Positions 51,405 to 59,616 of a stretch of DNA of 64,000 nucleotides are shown one piece after another (the first letter of the stretch is position 1; each line of letters starts with the position of its first letter). The position numbers and the translations under genes were made by a program. The stretch comes from Streptomyces sp. CoH27. Its GTDB lineage: Bacteria > Actinomycetota > Actinomycetes > Streptomycetales > Streptomycetaceae. The stretch is from NCBI RefSeq assembly GCF_020181035.1, contig NZ_JAIQYY010000001.1:1131-65130 (forward strand), in the 5' to 3' direction. The notes under the pieces are model-generated. The model made no database searches and had not been told where the DNA came from. It worked only from the letters and a program-made list of their open reading frames with translations.

Positions 51405-53249
51405 TCAGCTCTTGCCGGACAGCCGCCAGATCTGGTTCTTCTTGGCGCTCAGGGCACTGGCCGGGTCGCAGGTCCACTGGTGGACGAGGGCGCCGGCCGA
51501 GGTCGAGATGCCGCTGACGTCGACGCACTTGCCGCTGTGCACGGCGGTCAGCTGGTAGTCATTGCTGTTGCCGAGCGCGGTGACGGGGTTGAGGGTGAAC
51601 TGCTGGTTGGTGCCGCCGTTGCAGGTGTACTGGATGACGGCGGCGCCGTCGGCGGTGGATGCGCCGGAGACGTCGAGGCACTTGCCGCTGAGCTCGTTGA
51701 CGACGGTGTAGGTGTTCGTCTTGCCGCTGACCGGCTTGAGGTCGAGCATCTGCTGGTAGCCGCCCTCGCAGTACCACTGCTGGTACTGGGTGCCGTCGGC
51801 GGTGCTCAGATTGGTGTCGTCCAGGCACTGCCCGCTGTTCTCGCTGACCGCGACCGTCGAGACGGTGGTGTTGGACGGCGGGAGCAGGGTGATGGTGTAG
51901 CCGTCCGTGGCGTTGGTGTAGGGGAGGGTCACCGAGGCGGCGTTGCTGCTGACGGTCAGGTCGGTGTCGGAGACGGTGGTGGGTCCGGCGACGCCGTTGC
52001 CGTTGGGGAGGCGCTGGATGACGGCGCGGACCTTGCCGTTCTCCACGACCGAGGTGGTGTCGAGCCGGTTGAGGTTGACAGTCACGTTGCCGGTGTTGCC
52101 GTTGCTGCCTATGAGGATCTTGGCGTTCTCGGCGGTGTTGTCCTTGGTCGCCAGGCCGTCGGTGTTGGTGCCAGGCACGAGCTTGACGACATTGCCCGTC
52201 TGGGAGCCGTAGTAGCGGTACATGAACCATTCACCGCGCGGCAGGTACTGGCCGGCGCTGTTCTTGGTGAGCAGGTTGGCCTCGTAGTCGTGCAGGGCGG
52301 TGCCCGACGCCCAGTTGCCGCGCAGGCCGTCGACGCCGGCCCGCTCCAGACGGCTGATGTACCAGGCGCCGCCGCCGGGGGTCTGCTGGACGCGCGTGGC
52401 GTATTCGTTGATCTGGTACGGCCGTTGATTGGTGAGGCCGTAGGAGGCGAGCAGGCTGTCCATGGCGCTCGCGTCGGCGACGGGGTCGCCCGCCTCGGCG
52501 TGCCAGCTCCAGATGTCGGGGACGGCCTTGTTGGTCTTGACGTAGGGCAGGTACGCCTGCCACCAGGTGTTGTTCTCGGGGTGCTGGGAGTAGCTGGGGC
52601 CGACGATGAGCTGGCCGGGGAAGTTGGCGCGGACGGCGGCGTAGAAGCGGGACCACATCTGGAGGTACTGGCTCTCCGGCCGCGGCCAGAATCCCTGGCC
52701 GTTGGGCTCGTTCCAGAGGTCCCACTGGACCGTCATGTTGTTGGCCTTGACGTCGGAGAAGAGCTGGTTGACGAAGTTGTCGAACTGGGTCCAGTCGCCG
52801 TTGTCACCGGGGAAGGGCTGGGTCGTGGTGCTGTCAGCGCCCCACAGGTCGTGCGGGAGGAGGATGAAGGTGCCGCCGAGCGCCTTGGTGCGCTTGTACT
52901 GGGCGAGGGTGGCGTTCCAGCGGGTCTGGTAGTCGGCGAGGCTGGTGCCGTAGCCGCCGCTGTTGAGCTGGGCGCCGCCGGCCCGCATGAAGTGCCACTT
53001 GATGTCCTTGAAGAAGTGATCCTGCGGGAGCGAGCCGTTCGGCGTCATCCCGTAGATCATGCCGGAGGCCCGGTAGGTGGGGGCACCGCCGGCGGTGGCG
53101 AAGTCGACGGTGACGCTGGTGTCCGCGGCCTGGGAGGGGGCGGCGGGCACCAGGGTCGAGGCCAGGGCGGCCATGAGGACGGCGACGGAGGAGATCGCTC
53201 GGCAGCGAGTGCGGGTCGTGGATCGTGGAGGGGGCATGGGCGACTTCAT
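51405..53249 (-). CDS. Secreted clan GH-A glycosidase (GH39-like) with ricin B lectin domain
   Basis: A 614-aa extracellular enzyme. AGGAG lies 7 nt before the ATG; a signal peptide runs to about residue 41 (PAAPSQAA). The (beta/alpha)8 catalytic domain opens GMIYGMTPNGSLPQDHFFKD and has the acid/base Glu in WDLWNEPNG (E181) and the nucleophile Glu in YQINEYATR (E282). A beta-sandwich follows (about 375-460). A ricin B domain with three QxW-type repeats closes the protein (GQCLDDTNLSTADGTQYQQW, GKCLDVSGASTADGAAVIQY, GKCVDVSGISTSAGALVHQW). Likely the endo- or exo-acting member of the locus. A hairpin at 53278-53298 separates it from the upstream genes. Confidence 0.75.
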   Translation of the reverse strand: MKSPMPPPRSTTRTRCRAISSVAVLMAALASTLVPAAPSQAADTSVTVDFATAGGAPTYRASGMIYGMTPNGSLPQDHFFKDIKWHFMRAGGAQLNSGGYGTSLADYQTRWNATLAQYKRTKALGGTFILLPHDLWGADSTTTQPFPGDNGDWTQFDNFVNQLFSDVKANNMTVQWDLWNEPNGQGFWPRPESQYLQMWSRFYAAVRANFPGQLIVGPSYSQHPENNTWWQAYLPYVKTNKAVPDIWSWHAEAGDPVADASAMDSLLASYGLTNQRPYQINEYATRVQQTPGGGAWYISRLERAGVDGLRGNWASGTALHDYEANLLTKNSAGQYLPRGEWFMYRYYGSQTGNVVKLVPGTNTDGLATKDNTAENAKILIGSNGNTGNVTVNLNRLDTTSVVENGKVRAVIQRLPNGNGVAGPTTVSDTDLTVSSNAASVTLPYTNATDGYTITLLPPSNTTVSTVAVSENSGQCLDDTNLSTADGTQYQQWYCEGGYQQMLDLKPVSGKTNTYTVVNELSGKCLDVSGASTADGAAVIQYTCNGGTNQQFTLNPVTALGNSNDYQLTAVHSGKCVDVSGISTSAGALVHQWTCDPASALSAKKNQIWRLSGKS

Positions 53250-53277
53250 TGTGCGGCTCCTGGGGGGAGGAGGTTGA

Positions 53278-53298
53278 CCGGGGCCCGTCCGGCCCCGG
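53278..53298 (-). terminator. Hairpin after the GH63-like gene
   Basis: CCGGGGCC (53278-53285) and GGCCCCGG (53291-53298) pair around a 5-nt loop, 22 bp past the stop of the GH63-like gene on the minus strand. Confidence 0.65.
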
Positions 53299-53319
53299 GG
53301 CTTCGTGGGAGGCGGCCGC

Positions 53320-55056
53320 TCAGCGGCTCTCTCGGTGTGCGTGTGCTTCGGCCAGCAGGAGGTAGCTGCTGGCGGTCCAGGTGTAGGCGCGGTCACGCAG
53401 GCCCGTACCGGTGAGTGCGTCGAAGTTCTCGGCGAAGCCGTGGGTCTCGCACAGGGAGCGGAACCGGGCGCTGATGTCGTCCGCCAGCTGGTGGTGGCCG
53501 GCGCGGCGCAGGCCGTCCTCGACGAGGACGGTGGCGGGCGCCCAGACCGGGCCGCGCCAGTAGCCGTCGGCGAGGTAGTGCGGCGAGGTGGTCAGCTCGG
53601 TGGCCAGGCCGTACGGCGTCAGATGGGCCGTGATGCGGTCGGCCAGCGCGCTGCCCACCTCGTCGGGCAGGAGCTCGCCGAGCACTACGGGCATCAGGTC
53701 GAGGAGGCCGGCACTGCTCCAGGTGTCCCCGGTCGCGACTCCCCGGGCGACGAACCTGTCTGTGGACCAGAGCTGGTCGAGCAGTGCCGTCAGCAGTTCC
53801 TGGGCCGCTCGCGTCCATCGGCTCGCCTCGTCCGGTCTGCTCAACTCTGTTGCCAGTTCGGCGAGTTCCCGGAGCTGGAGGACGAGGAAGGCGGACAGGT
53901 CGGCCGTGGCGACCACCCGCTCGGGGTCGAAGACCGTGGCGTTGTCCCAGCCGCTGTCGTTGCCGTGCTGGTAATGGGCCAGTTCGGCCCCGGGCGCTCG
54001 TCGTGCGGCGAGCCAGAAGGCGGTCCAGCGCTCCAACCGGTCGTACGTCCGGGCCAGTTCGGCCTGGCTGAGGGGCGTCGGCAGGCGGCGGCGCAGGTGG
54101 CCGAAGGCCCAGCCGTGGATGGGGGGTTTGACGAAGTTGTACAGGACCTCGGAGTGGGTGACGGAGTCGGGCAGGGCGCCGCTGTCCTCCTGGTGGTCGA
54201 AGGGGAGCGCGAACTGGTCCAGGGCCAGTTCGGGGCAACCGGGCGCAAGGGCGAGGGCGTTGAAGCAGTGGTCCCAGCTCCAGACCTTGTCCATCCAGTG
54301 CTTGGACATCAGGACGGCGGGCCGGGTGACCAGCCCGGTCGGTCGTACGGTCGCCGACCAGAGGACGTAGGCGGCGAGTTCGGCCGCCGGGGTGGCGGAC
54401 GAGCGCCAGGGGGCCACCGCCTCGACGAAGTCCGCGAACGCGCCCTGTGCGGACGCCGCGATGTCGTCGAAGGTCGCCGAGGACGTGTACGGCGGGCGGG
54501 CGGTGTCGAGCTCCTCGATCGCGATCTCCCAGGCTCCGTCCGTCTCCGCGGTCACGGCGATACCGCGGTCGGCACTGCCCAGGGACTGGGCTCCGGCCGC
54601 CTCGGCGATGGCGCCGGACAGCACGGTGACGCGGTAACGGCGTCCGGTCTCGTACGACGTGAACACGTGCGCGTCCGCCACCGGATCACGGAAGAAGTAC
54701 GTTCCGCTGAACGGGGTGAGGGTCCGCGCGGCGGCGAAGACGCCGATGTCCAGGCCGCTCCCCCGCAGGCGTACGGTGTCCGGTGACGCGTAGGCGAGGT
54801 CGATGTGTCCGCTCGTGCCGGTCCAGCTGAGCAGTCCCGGTGTCGCCTCGATGCCGGTCTCGGCGCGGTCGCCCGCCGTCGGGTGCAGGGCGACCAGGCG
54901 CAGGACGGCGTGCATGCCGTTCTGGTGCGAGACGAGGTGGAGGTCGTCGGCGTACGTCTTCTCGGCCACCACGGGCGAGATGCCGAACCAGGATCCGTAC
55001 GTGCTGAACGGGATGTCGTGGACGGAGAAGGCCGGGCCGGATCGGGCGGCGGTCAT
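53320..55056 (-). CDS. GH63/MGH-like (alpha/alpha)6 glycoside hydrolase, intracellular
   Basis: A 578-aa enzyme without a signal peptide. The N-terminal beta-sandwich (about 1-215) leads to an (alpha/alpha)6 barrel with motifs of GH63-type alpha-glucosidases and mannosylglycerate hydrolases: MDKVWSWDHCFNALALA (about 268) with a catalytic-region Asp, YQHGNDSGWDNATVF, and GYWRGPVWAPATVLV near the end. It probably cleaves an imported oligosaccharide. ATG 55056 is chosen because it gives a complete domain; the frame continues upstream but only through the permease gene. It is the last gene of the ABC operon, 50 bp after the second permease. Confidence 0.75.
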   Translation of the reverse strand: MTAARSGPAFSVHDIPFSTYGSWFGISPVVAEKTYADDLHLVSHQNGMHAVLRLVALHPTAGDRAETGIEATPGLLSWTGTSGHIDLAYASPDTVRLRGSGLDIGVFAAARTLTPFSGTYFFRDPVADAHVFTSYETGRRYRVTVLSGAIAEAAGAQSLGSADRGIAVTAETDGAWEIAIEELDTARPPYTSSATFDDIAASAQGAFADFVEAVAPWRSSATPAAELAAYVLWSATVRPTGLVTRPAVLMSKHWMDKVWSWDHCFNALALAPGCPELALDQFALPFDHQEDSGALPDSVTHSEVLYNFVKPPIHGWAFGHLRRRLPTPLSQAELARTYDRLERWTAFWLAARRAPGAELAHYQHGNDSGWDNATVFDPERVVATADLSAFLVLQLRELAELATELSRPDEASRWTRAAQELLTALLDQLWSTDRFVARGVATGDTWSSAGLLDLMPVVLGELLPDEVGSALADRITAHLTPYGLATELTTSPHYLADGYWRGPVWAPATVLVEDGLRRAGHHQLADDISARFRSLCETHGFAENFDALTGTGLRDRAYTWTASSYLLLAEAHAHRESR

Positions 55057-55106
55057 GAAGTGCAACTCGTTTCCCGAGCACAGGGACTCGAACGGAGGAA
55101 GGGAAC

Positions 55107-55931
55107 TCAGTCCTTGACGGCACCGGCGGTCACGCCGGCGGCGACGTAGCGCTGGGCGAGGACGAGGATGACCGCGGCCGGCAGCGAGGCCACGACGGCG
55201 GTGGCCATGATGGCGTTCCACTCCTGGTTGTTGTTGCCGATGTAGTGGTAGATGCCGAGGGTGATGGGCTCGTGGGCGCCGCCGTTGACGAGAGTGCTGG
55301 CGAAGACGAAGTCCGACCAGGACCACAGGAAGGCGAACAGGGACACCGTGACGACGGCGTTGCGGCTGATCGGCAGCACGACGGACCAGAAGGTGCGCAG
55401 GGCCCTTGCCCCGTCCACCTGCGCGGCCTGGAGCAGTTCCGCGGGGATGCCGGACATGAACGCCGTGAAGATCAGGACTGCGAACGGAACGGCCAGGGTG
55501 GAGTCGGCGACGATCAGGCCGGGGACGGACTGGAGCAGGCCGAGCTGGAGGTAGATGGCGTAGAAGCCCATCGCCATGATGATGCCGGGGATCATCTGGG
55601 CGGCCAGCAGGACGAAGTTCAGGATGCCGGCGCCGCGCGGGCGCAGCTTGGCCAGGGCGTAGCCGGCGGGGGCGGAGAGGGCGACGGTCAGGGCGACGGT
55701 GCCCAGGCCGATGACGAGGCTGGTGCCGAGGTAGGGCAGCTGCTCGTCGAGGACGGTGCGGTAGCCGGCCAGGGTGCCGTGCAGCGGCAGCAGGTCCGGC
55801 GGGCTTTTCCGCATGTCCTGGTCGCGGGTGAGGGAGACGTTGAGCATCCAGTAGACCGGGAAGAGCATGATCCCGGTCAGCAGGACGCCGATCGTGGTCT
55901 TCACCCACGTGCGCTTGCCGCTTCGGCTCAT
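55107..55931 (-). CDS. Sugar ABC transporter permease (second)
   Basis: A 274-aa MalG-type permease with six helices. The EAA loop that contacts the ATPase reads LLQAAQVDGARALRTFWSVV with LPISRNAVVTVS after it. The N-terminus (MSRSGKRTWVKTTIGVLLTG) and helix 1 are typical. It overlaps the end of the first permease by 4 bp (ATGA), so they are co-translated. No ATPase gene lies in the window; Streptomyces sugar importers usually share the distant MsiK ATPase. Confidence 0.9.
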   Translation of the reverse strand: MSRSGKRTWVKTTIGVLLTGIMLFPVYWMLNVSLTRDQDMRKSPPDLLPLHGTLAGYRTVLDEQLPYLGTSLVIGLGTVALTVALSAPAGYALAKLRPRGAGILNFVLLAAQMIPGIIMAMGFYAIYLQLGLLQSVPGLIVADSTLAVPFAVLIFTAFMSGIPAELLQAAQVDGARALRTFWSVVLPISRNAVVTVSLFAFLWSWSDFVFASTLVNGGAHEPITLGIYHYIGNNNQEWNAIMATAVVASLPAAVILVLAQRYVAAGVTAGAVKD

Positions 55932-56908
55932 GACAGCGCCTGCCTTCTCTGCGCCCGGACGTAGACCAGGCCGAAGACCAGGGCGGCGACGACGAGCAGG
56001 TTGCCGACGGCCGCGCCGGGGCCGAAGGCCGGCAGGAGGTTGCCGAAGCCGAGCTGGTAGGACCAGGTGGCGAAGGTGGTGGACGAGTCCGCCGGGCCGC
56101 CCTTGGTCATGATCCAGATGATGTCGAAGACCTTGAGCGTGTAGACCAGCCCCAGGAGCAGGGTGATCGCCGACACCGGGCGCAGCAGCGGGAAGGTGAC
56201 GCGCCGGAAACGCTGCCAGGCGTTCGCCCCGTCGAGGGCGGCTGCCTCGTACAGGCTCGCGGGGATGGACTGCAGGCCGCTGTGGAGCACCACCAGGTTG
56301 AAGGGGACGCCGATCCAGATGTTCGCGATGATCACGGAGGTCAGCGACCACGAGGGCGAGGTCAGCCAGTTCACCGGTCCGATGCCGACGGCGTGCAGGA
56401 CGGCGTTGACGACGCCGGATTCGCTGTTGAGCATCCACGACCAGGTGGAGGCCGAGACGATCAGCGGCAGCAGCCAGGGCACCAGGAACAGGGCGCGCAG
56501 GGTGGCCGACAGCCGGAAGTGCTGGTTGAAGAAGACGGCGAGGGCGAGCCCGATGGCGTACTGGAAGGCGAGGCACACGGCGGTGAACACCGTGGTGTGG
56601 AGCAGGGCCGGGGCGAACGTCGGGTCGTCGAGGACGGTGCGGTAGTTCTTCAGGCCCGTGAAGGGCGCGTCGCCCTGGACGAAGGAGCGGACGGTGTAGT
56701 TCCGCAGGCTCAGGTCGATGTTGCGGTACAGCGGATAGGCGTAGAAGAGGACGAGGTAGAGGGTCACCGGGGTGAGGAATCCCCAGGCGGCCCACTGTGT
56801 GGAGGGGCGCCGGCGGCGCTGCTCGCCGCGGGCCGGGGACGGGGCGGCGACCGCCCCGTCCCGGGCGGGCGTGGAACGGTGATCCGGCAGATGTGTCGTC
56901 TGTTTCAT
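55928..56908 (-). CDS. Sugar ABC transporter permease (first)
   Basis: A 326-aa MalF-type permease. A polar N-terminus of about 45 residues precedes six helices (WGFLTPVTLYLVLFYAYPLY first). The EAA loop is YEAAALDGANAWQRFRRVTF with PLLRPVSAIT after it. It lies 10 bp after the binding-protein gene and overlaps the second permease by 4 bp. Together they form the membrane channel of a carbohydrate importer. Confidence 0.9.
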   Translation of the reverse strand: MKQTTHLPDHRSTPARDGAVAAPSPARGEQRRRRPSTQWAAWGFLTPVTLYLVLFYAYPLYRNIDLSLRNYTVRSFVQGDAPFTGLKNYRTVLDDPTFAPALLHTTVFTAVCLAFQYAIGLALAVFFNQHFRLSATLRALFLVPWLLPLIVSASTWSWMLNSESGVVNAVLHAVGIGPVNWLTSPSWSLTSVIIANIWIGVPFNLVVLHSGLQSIPASLYEAAALDGANAWQRFRRVTFPLLRPVSAITLLLGLVYTLKVFDIIWIMTKGGPADSSTTFATWSYQLGFGNLLPAFGPGAAVGNLLVVAALVFGLVYVRAQRRQALS

Positions 56909-56918
56909 CGGGCCCACG

Positions 56919-58166
56919 TCACTTGACCGCGGCCTGCGCCGAAGTGAGCGCGTCCTTGGGCGACTTGGATCCGCTGAGTGCGGACTGGACGGCCTTCCAC
57001 AGCTGCTCGGAGATCGTGGGGTACTTGGTGCCCAGGTCGTCACTGGTGCGGCCCTTGGCCGTCCTGACCGCGGCCACCCACGGCTTCAGCCCGGAGTCCG
57101 CGGCCACCTGCCGGTCCTGGACCTCGCTGGTGGGGGCCACGTAGGACAGGGTGGTGTCCGTGGTGTAGAGGTTGTCGGTGCTGGTCAGACAGGTCACGAG
57201 CTTCTGGGAGGTGGTGTAGCGGCCGGTGTCCTTCTGGACCGGGACGGTGACGAACTCGCCGCCGGTCGGGGCCGCCGCGGTGCCGCCGTCGGTGCCGGGG
57301 ATGGGCAGCACCCCGTAGTCGAGGCCGGCCTTCTTGGCCCCCGCGAGCTGCCAGGTGCCGTTCTCGCTGAACGCGTAGTCGCCACTGGCGAACTCCTGCC
57401 AGCTGGTGGTCTGGGTGTTGTTGAGCACCGAGTTGGGGGCGTAGCCGTTCTTCAGCCAGCCCTGCCAGAGGGAGAGGGCGGACACGGCCTGAGGGGAGTC
57501 GAGTTCGGTCAGCTTGGCTCCCGAACCCCAGAACCAGGGCAGGAACTGGAAGCTGCCCTCCTCGGTGCCGATCGCCGAGAACGTGATGCCCTTCTTGCCC
57601 GCCTTCTTGACCTTCTCCAGCGCCGCTGTCAGCGACGTCCAGTCCTTGACCGTGGCGATGTCCACCCCGGCCTCCTTCAGCACCTTCTTGTTGTAGTAGA
57701 GGGCGAGGGTGTTGGCGCCGATGGGCGTGCCGTAGGTCTTGCCGCCCGACTGGCCGGCCGCGAGCAGGTTGGGGTCGGTCTTCGAGGTGTCCAGCTTGTT
57801 GTCCTCGGTGGTGGTGAGCACGCCCGCCTCGGCGAGGGTCGAAACCACCGGGTTGTCGACGATGAGGACGTCCGGGGCGTTGCCCTGCTGCGCCGCCAGC
57901 AGCGTCTTGTTGCCCAGGTCGCTGGTGTCGAAGGCGGTTCGCTTGATCGTGACTCCCGCCTTGGTGCCGCACTGGTCCAGCAGCTTGGCCCACGCCGAGC
58001 CCTTGTCGAACTGCGGGTACGGGTCCCAGACGGTGTACGTACCGCTGTCGGCGCCCGCGGTGCCGCTGCTGCCCGAGCCGGAGGAGCAGGCGGTGGCGCC
58101 GGCGGCCACGGCCAGAGCGGTGAGGGCCGCCGCGGTCAGACGGCGGTGTCTGGAGGAGCTGTTCAT
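56919..58166 (-). CDS. Sugar ABC transporter substrate-binding lipoprotein
   Basis: A 415-aa extracellular binding protein. AAGGAA precedes ATG 58166; signal peptide with lipobox ATAC at Cys27. The family-1 solute-binding fold shows APDVLIVDNPVVSTLAEAGV, YGTPIGANTLALYYNKKVLK, DWTSLTAALEKVKKAGKKGI and GDYAFSENGTWQL, typical of oligosaccharide-binding proteins. It is the first structural gene of the importer operon, 139 bp from the LacI gene on the same strand. The ligand is probably a product of the surrounding glycosidases. Confidence 0.9.
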   Translation of the reverse strand: MNSSSRHRRLTAAALTALAVAAGATACSSGSGSSGTAGADSGTYTVWDPYPQFDKGSAWAKLLDQCGTKAGVTIKRTAFDTSDLGNKTLLAAQQGNAPDVLIVDNPVVSTLAEAGVLTTTEDNKLDTSKTDPNLLAAGQSGGKTYGTPIGANTLALYYNKKVLKEAGVDIATVKDWTSLTAALEKVKKAGKKGITFSAIGTEEGSFQFLPWFWGSGAKLTELDSPQAVSALSLWQGWLKNGYAPNSVLNNTQTTSWQEFASGDYAFSENGTWQLAGAKKAGLDYGVLPIPGTDGGTAAAPTGGEFVTVPVQKDTGRYTTSQKLVTCLTSTDNLYTTDTTLSYVAPTSEVQDRQVAADSGLKPWVAAVRTAKGRTSDDLGTKYPTISEQLWKAVQSALSGSKSPKDALTSAQAAVK

Positions 58167-58305
58167 CGCGGGTTCCTTTGTTCTTGGCATGCGGGTGCCG
58201 AGGACACGGGGTGGTGGGGCGGAAAGGGCACGCCGAACAGCGCCGGTGAGCGAACGGGTGATCGGCGGGTGACGTAGGTGCGAGGGGGTTGCTCGTGCGG
58301 TGCGG

Positions 58306-59319
58306 TCAGGACTCCGTAGCGGGCCCGGTGCTGGCCCGCAGCGAGATGGGGGGTGCCAGGAGGTGGTGCCGGGGCGGGGCGTCGGGATGGCCGAGCCGTT
58401 CCACGAGGAGTTCGACGGCGCGCCGGCCCATCTCCGCCGCCGGTACGTCCGCCGCCGTGAGCTGGGGGGTCACCGTCTCCGCCCAGCGGCCGGCCACGAC
58501 CCCGGTGACGGAGAAGTCGCGCGGCACATGGCGGCCCGCCTGGGCGAGCCCTCGGTAGAGTCCGCCCAGCGCGGCCTCGTTCAGCGTGACCAGGGCTGTG
58601 GTGGCCGGGTCGTCGTGCAGGATCCGCTCCAGGCAGGCCTCGCCCGACGCGGCATCGTCCCCGCAGCAGTACGTCCGCACCGTCAGCCCGCGCTCGGCCG
58701 CGGCCTTGGTGAAGCCGTCCAGGCCCCGGTGCGCGGACTCGTACCCCGCCCGCAGCAGCTGTTCGGGACGGTTGACGAAGGCGACCCGGCGGTGGCCGAG
58801 GTCCGCCAGGTGGTGGACGCACGCCGCCGCCAGCGCGGTGTGGTCCAGGCCCACCCACCAGCCGTTCTCCGGACGGGCGGTACGTCCGATGGCGACGGCG
58901 GGGAAGTCCAGCGCGGCCAGGTGATCGACCCGGTCGTCGGCCAGCCTGATCTCCATCAGGATGGCACCGTCGACCCGCCGCTCCCCCAGCAGCCGCTGGA
59001 ACGAGCGGTCGCTGTCCACGCCGCTCGGGGACAGCAGCACGTCGTAGTCGTAGGCCGCGGCGGCCTCCACCACGCTGCCGATGAAGTCGAGCTGCATCCC
59101 GGTGTAGTGATTGCCGGCCGGCGGGAACACCAGGCCGATCGTGCTGGTCCGGCCGTTGGCCAGGGCACGTGCGCTGGCGTTGGGACGGTAGCCCAGCTCG
59201 TCGATGACCTGCTGGATCTTCCGGCGGGTGTCGTCCGAGACCGGGCGCTTGCCGCTCAGCGCGTAGGACACGGTGCTGCGCGAGACACCGGCCCGCCGGG
59301 CGATCTCACCGATGTTCAC
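58306..59319 (-). CDS. LacI-family regulator of the polysaccharide locus
   Basis: A 337-aa repressor. GTG start 5 nt after AAGGAG; HTH reads IGEIARRAGVSRSTVSYALS, hinge YRPNASARALANG, then the effector-binding domain to the end. The palindrome CGAACCGGTTCG lies 15 bp before its start and an identical site lies upstream of the divergent multidomain glycosidase, so it probably controls itself, that enzyme and, by read-through, the importer operon behind it. The inducer is presumably the imported oligosaccharide. Confidence 0.9.
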   Translation of the reverse strand: MNIGEIARRAGVSRSTVSYALSGKRPVSDDTRRKIQQVIDELGYRPNASARALANGRTSTIGLVFPPAGNHYTGMQLDFIGSVVEAAAAYDYDVLLSPSGVDSDRSFQRLLGERRVDGAILMEIRLADDRVDHLAALDFPAVAIGRTARPENGWWVGLDHTALAAACVHHLADLGHRRVAFVNRPEQLLRAGYESAHRGLDGFTKAAAERGLTVRTYCCGDDAASGEACLERILHDDPATTALVTLNEAALGGLYRGLAQAGRHVPRDFSVTGVVAGRWAETVTPQLTAADVPAAEMGRRAVELLVERLGHPDAPPRHHLLAPPISLRASTGPATES

Positions 59320-59333
59320 GGTGACTCCTTGCT

Positions 59334-59345
59334 CGAACCGGTTCG
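59334..59345. promoter_or_regulatory. LacI operator CGAACCGGTTCG, site 1
   Basis: A perfect 12-bp palindrome (14 bp as TCGAACCGGTTCGA, 59333-59346), just before the LacI gene's start. An identical core lies at 59526-59537. Confidence 0.75.
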
Positions 59346-59525
59346 ACACTTCGGAAGGGGAGAGGCCGCCGGTCGTGTGGATGCGGGAGGGGATGAGAAG
59401 CGAAGGTAGGAACTGCCCGGGCACCTGTCAACACCCCCTGGTAGAAGACTTCTTCACCCGGAGGGGAGATCGCAAGAACCTCCCGTCGAAGGGATTGCTC
59501 GTCGGAGTGCCCGGTGCTAGCTTCG

Positions 59526-59537
59526 CGAACCGGTTCG
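59526..59537. promoter_or_regulatory. LacI operator CGAACCGGTTCG, site 2
   Basis: Same 12-bp palindrome as site 1, 192 bp away and about 80 bp before the large glycosidase gene. Confidence 0.75.
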
Positions 59538-59616
59538 ACGCAATGATCCTTCGACGCCCGTGTTCCTCCGCCACCCCGGCCACGCCTTCCGTACTCAAGG
59601 ATCGAGGACCTCATCC

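Noticed and set aside
55057..55908. N-terminal extension of the GH63-like gene
   Set aside because: The extension runs through the permease gene in another phase; the domain is complete from ATG 55056.
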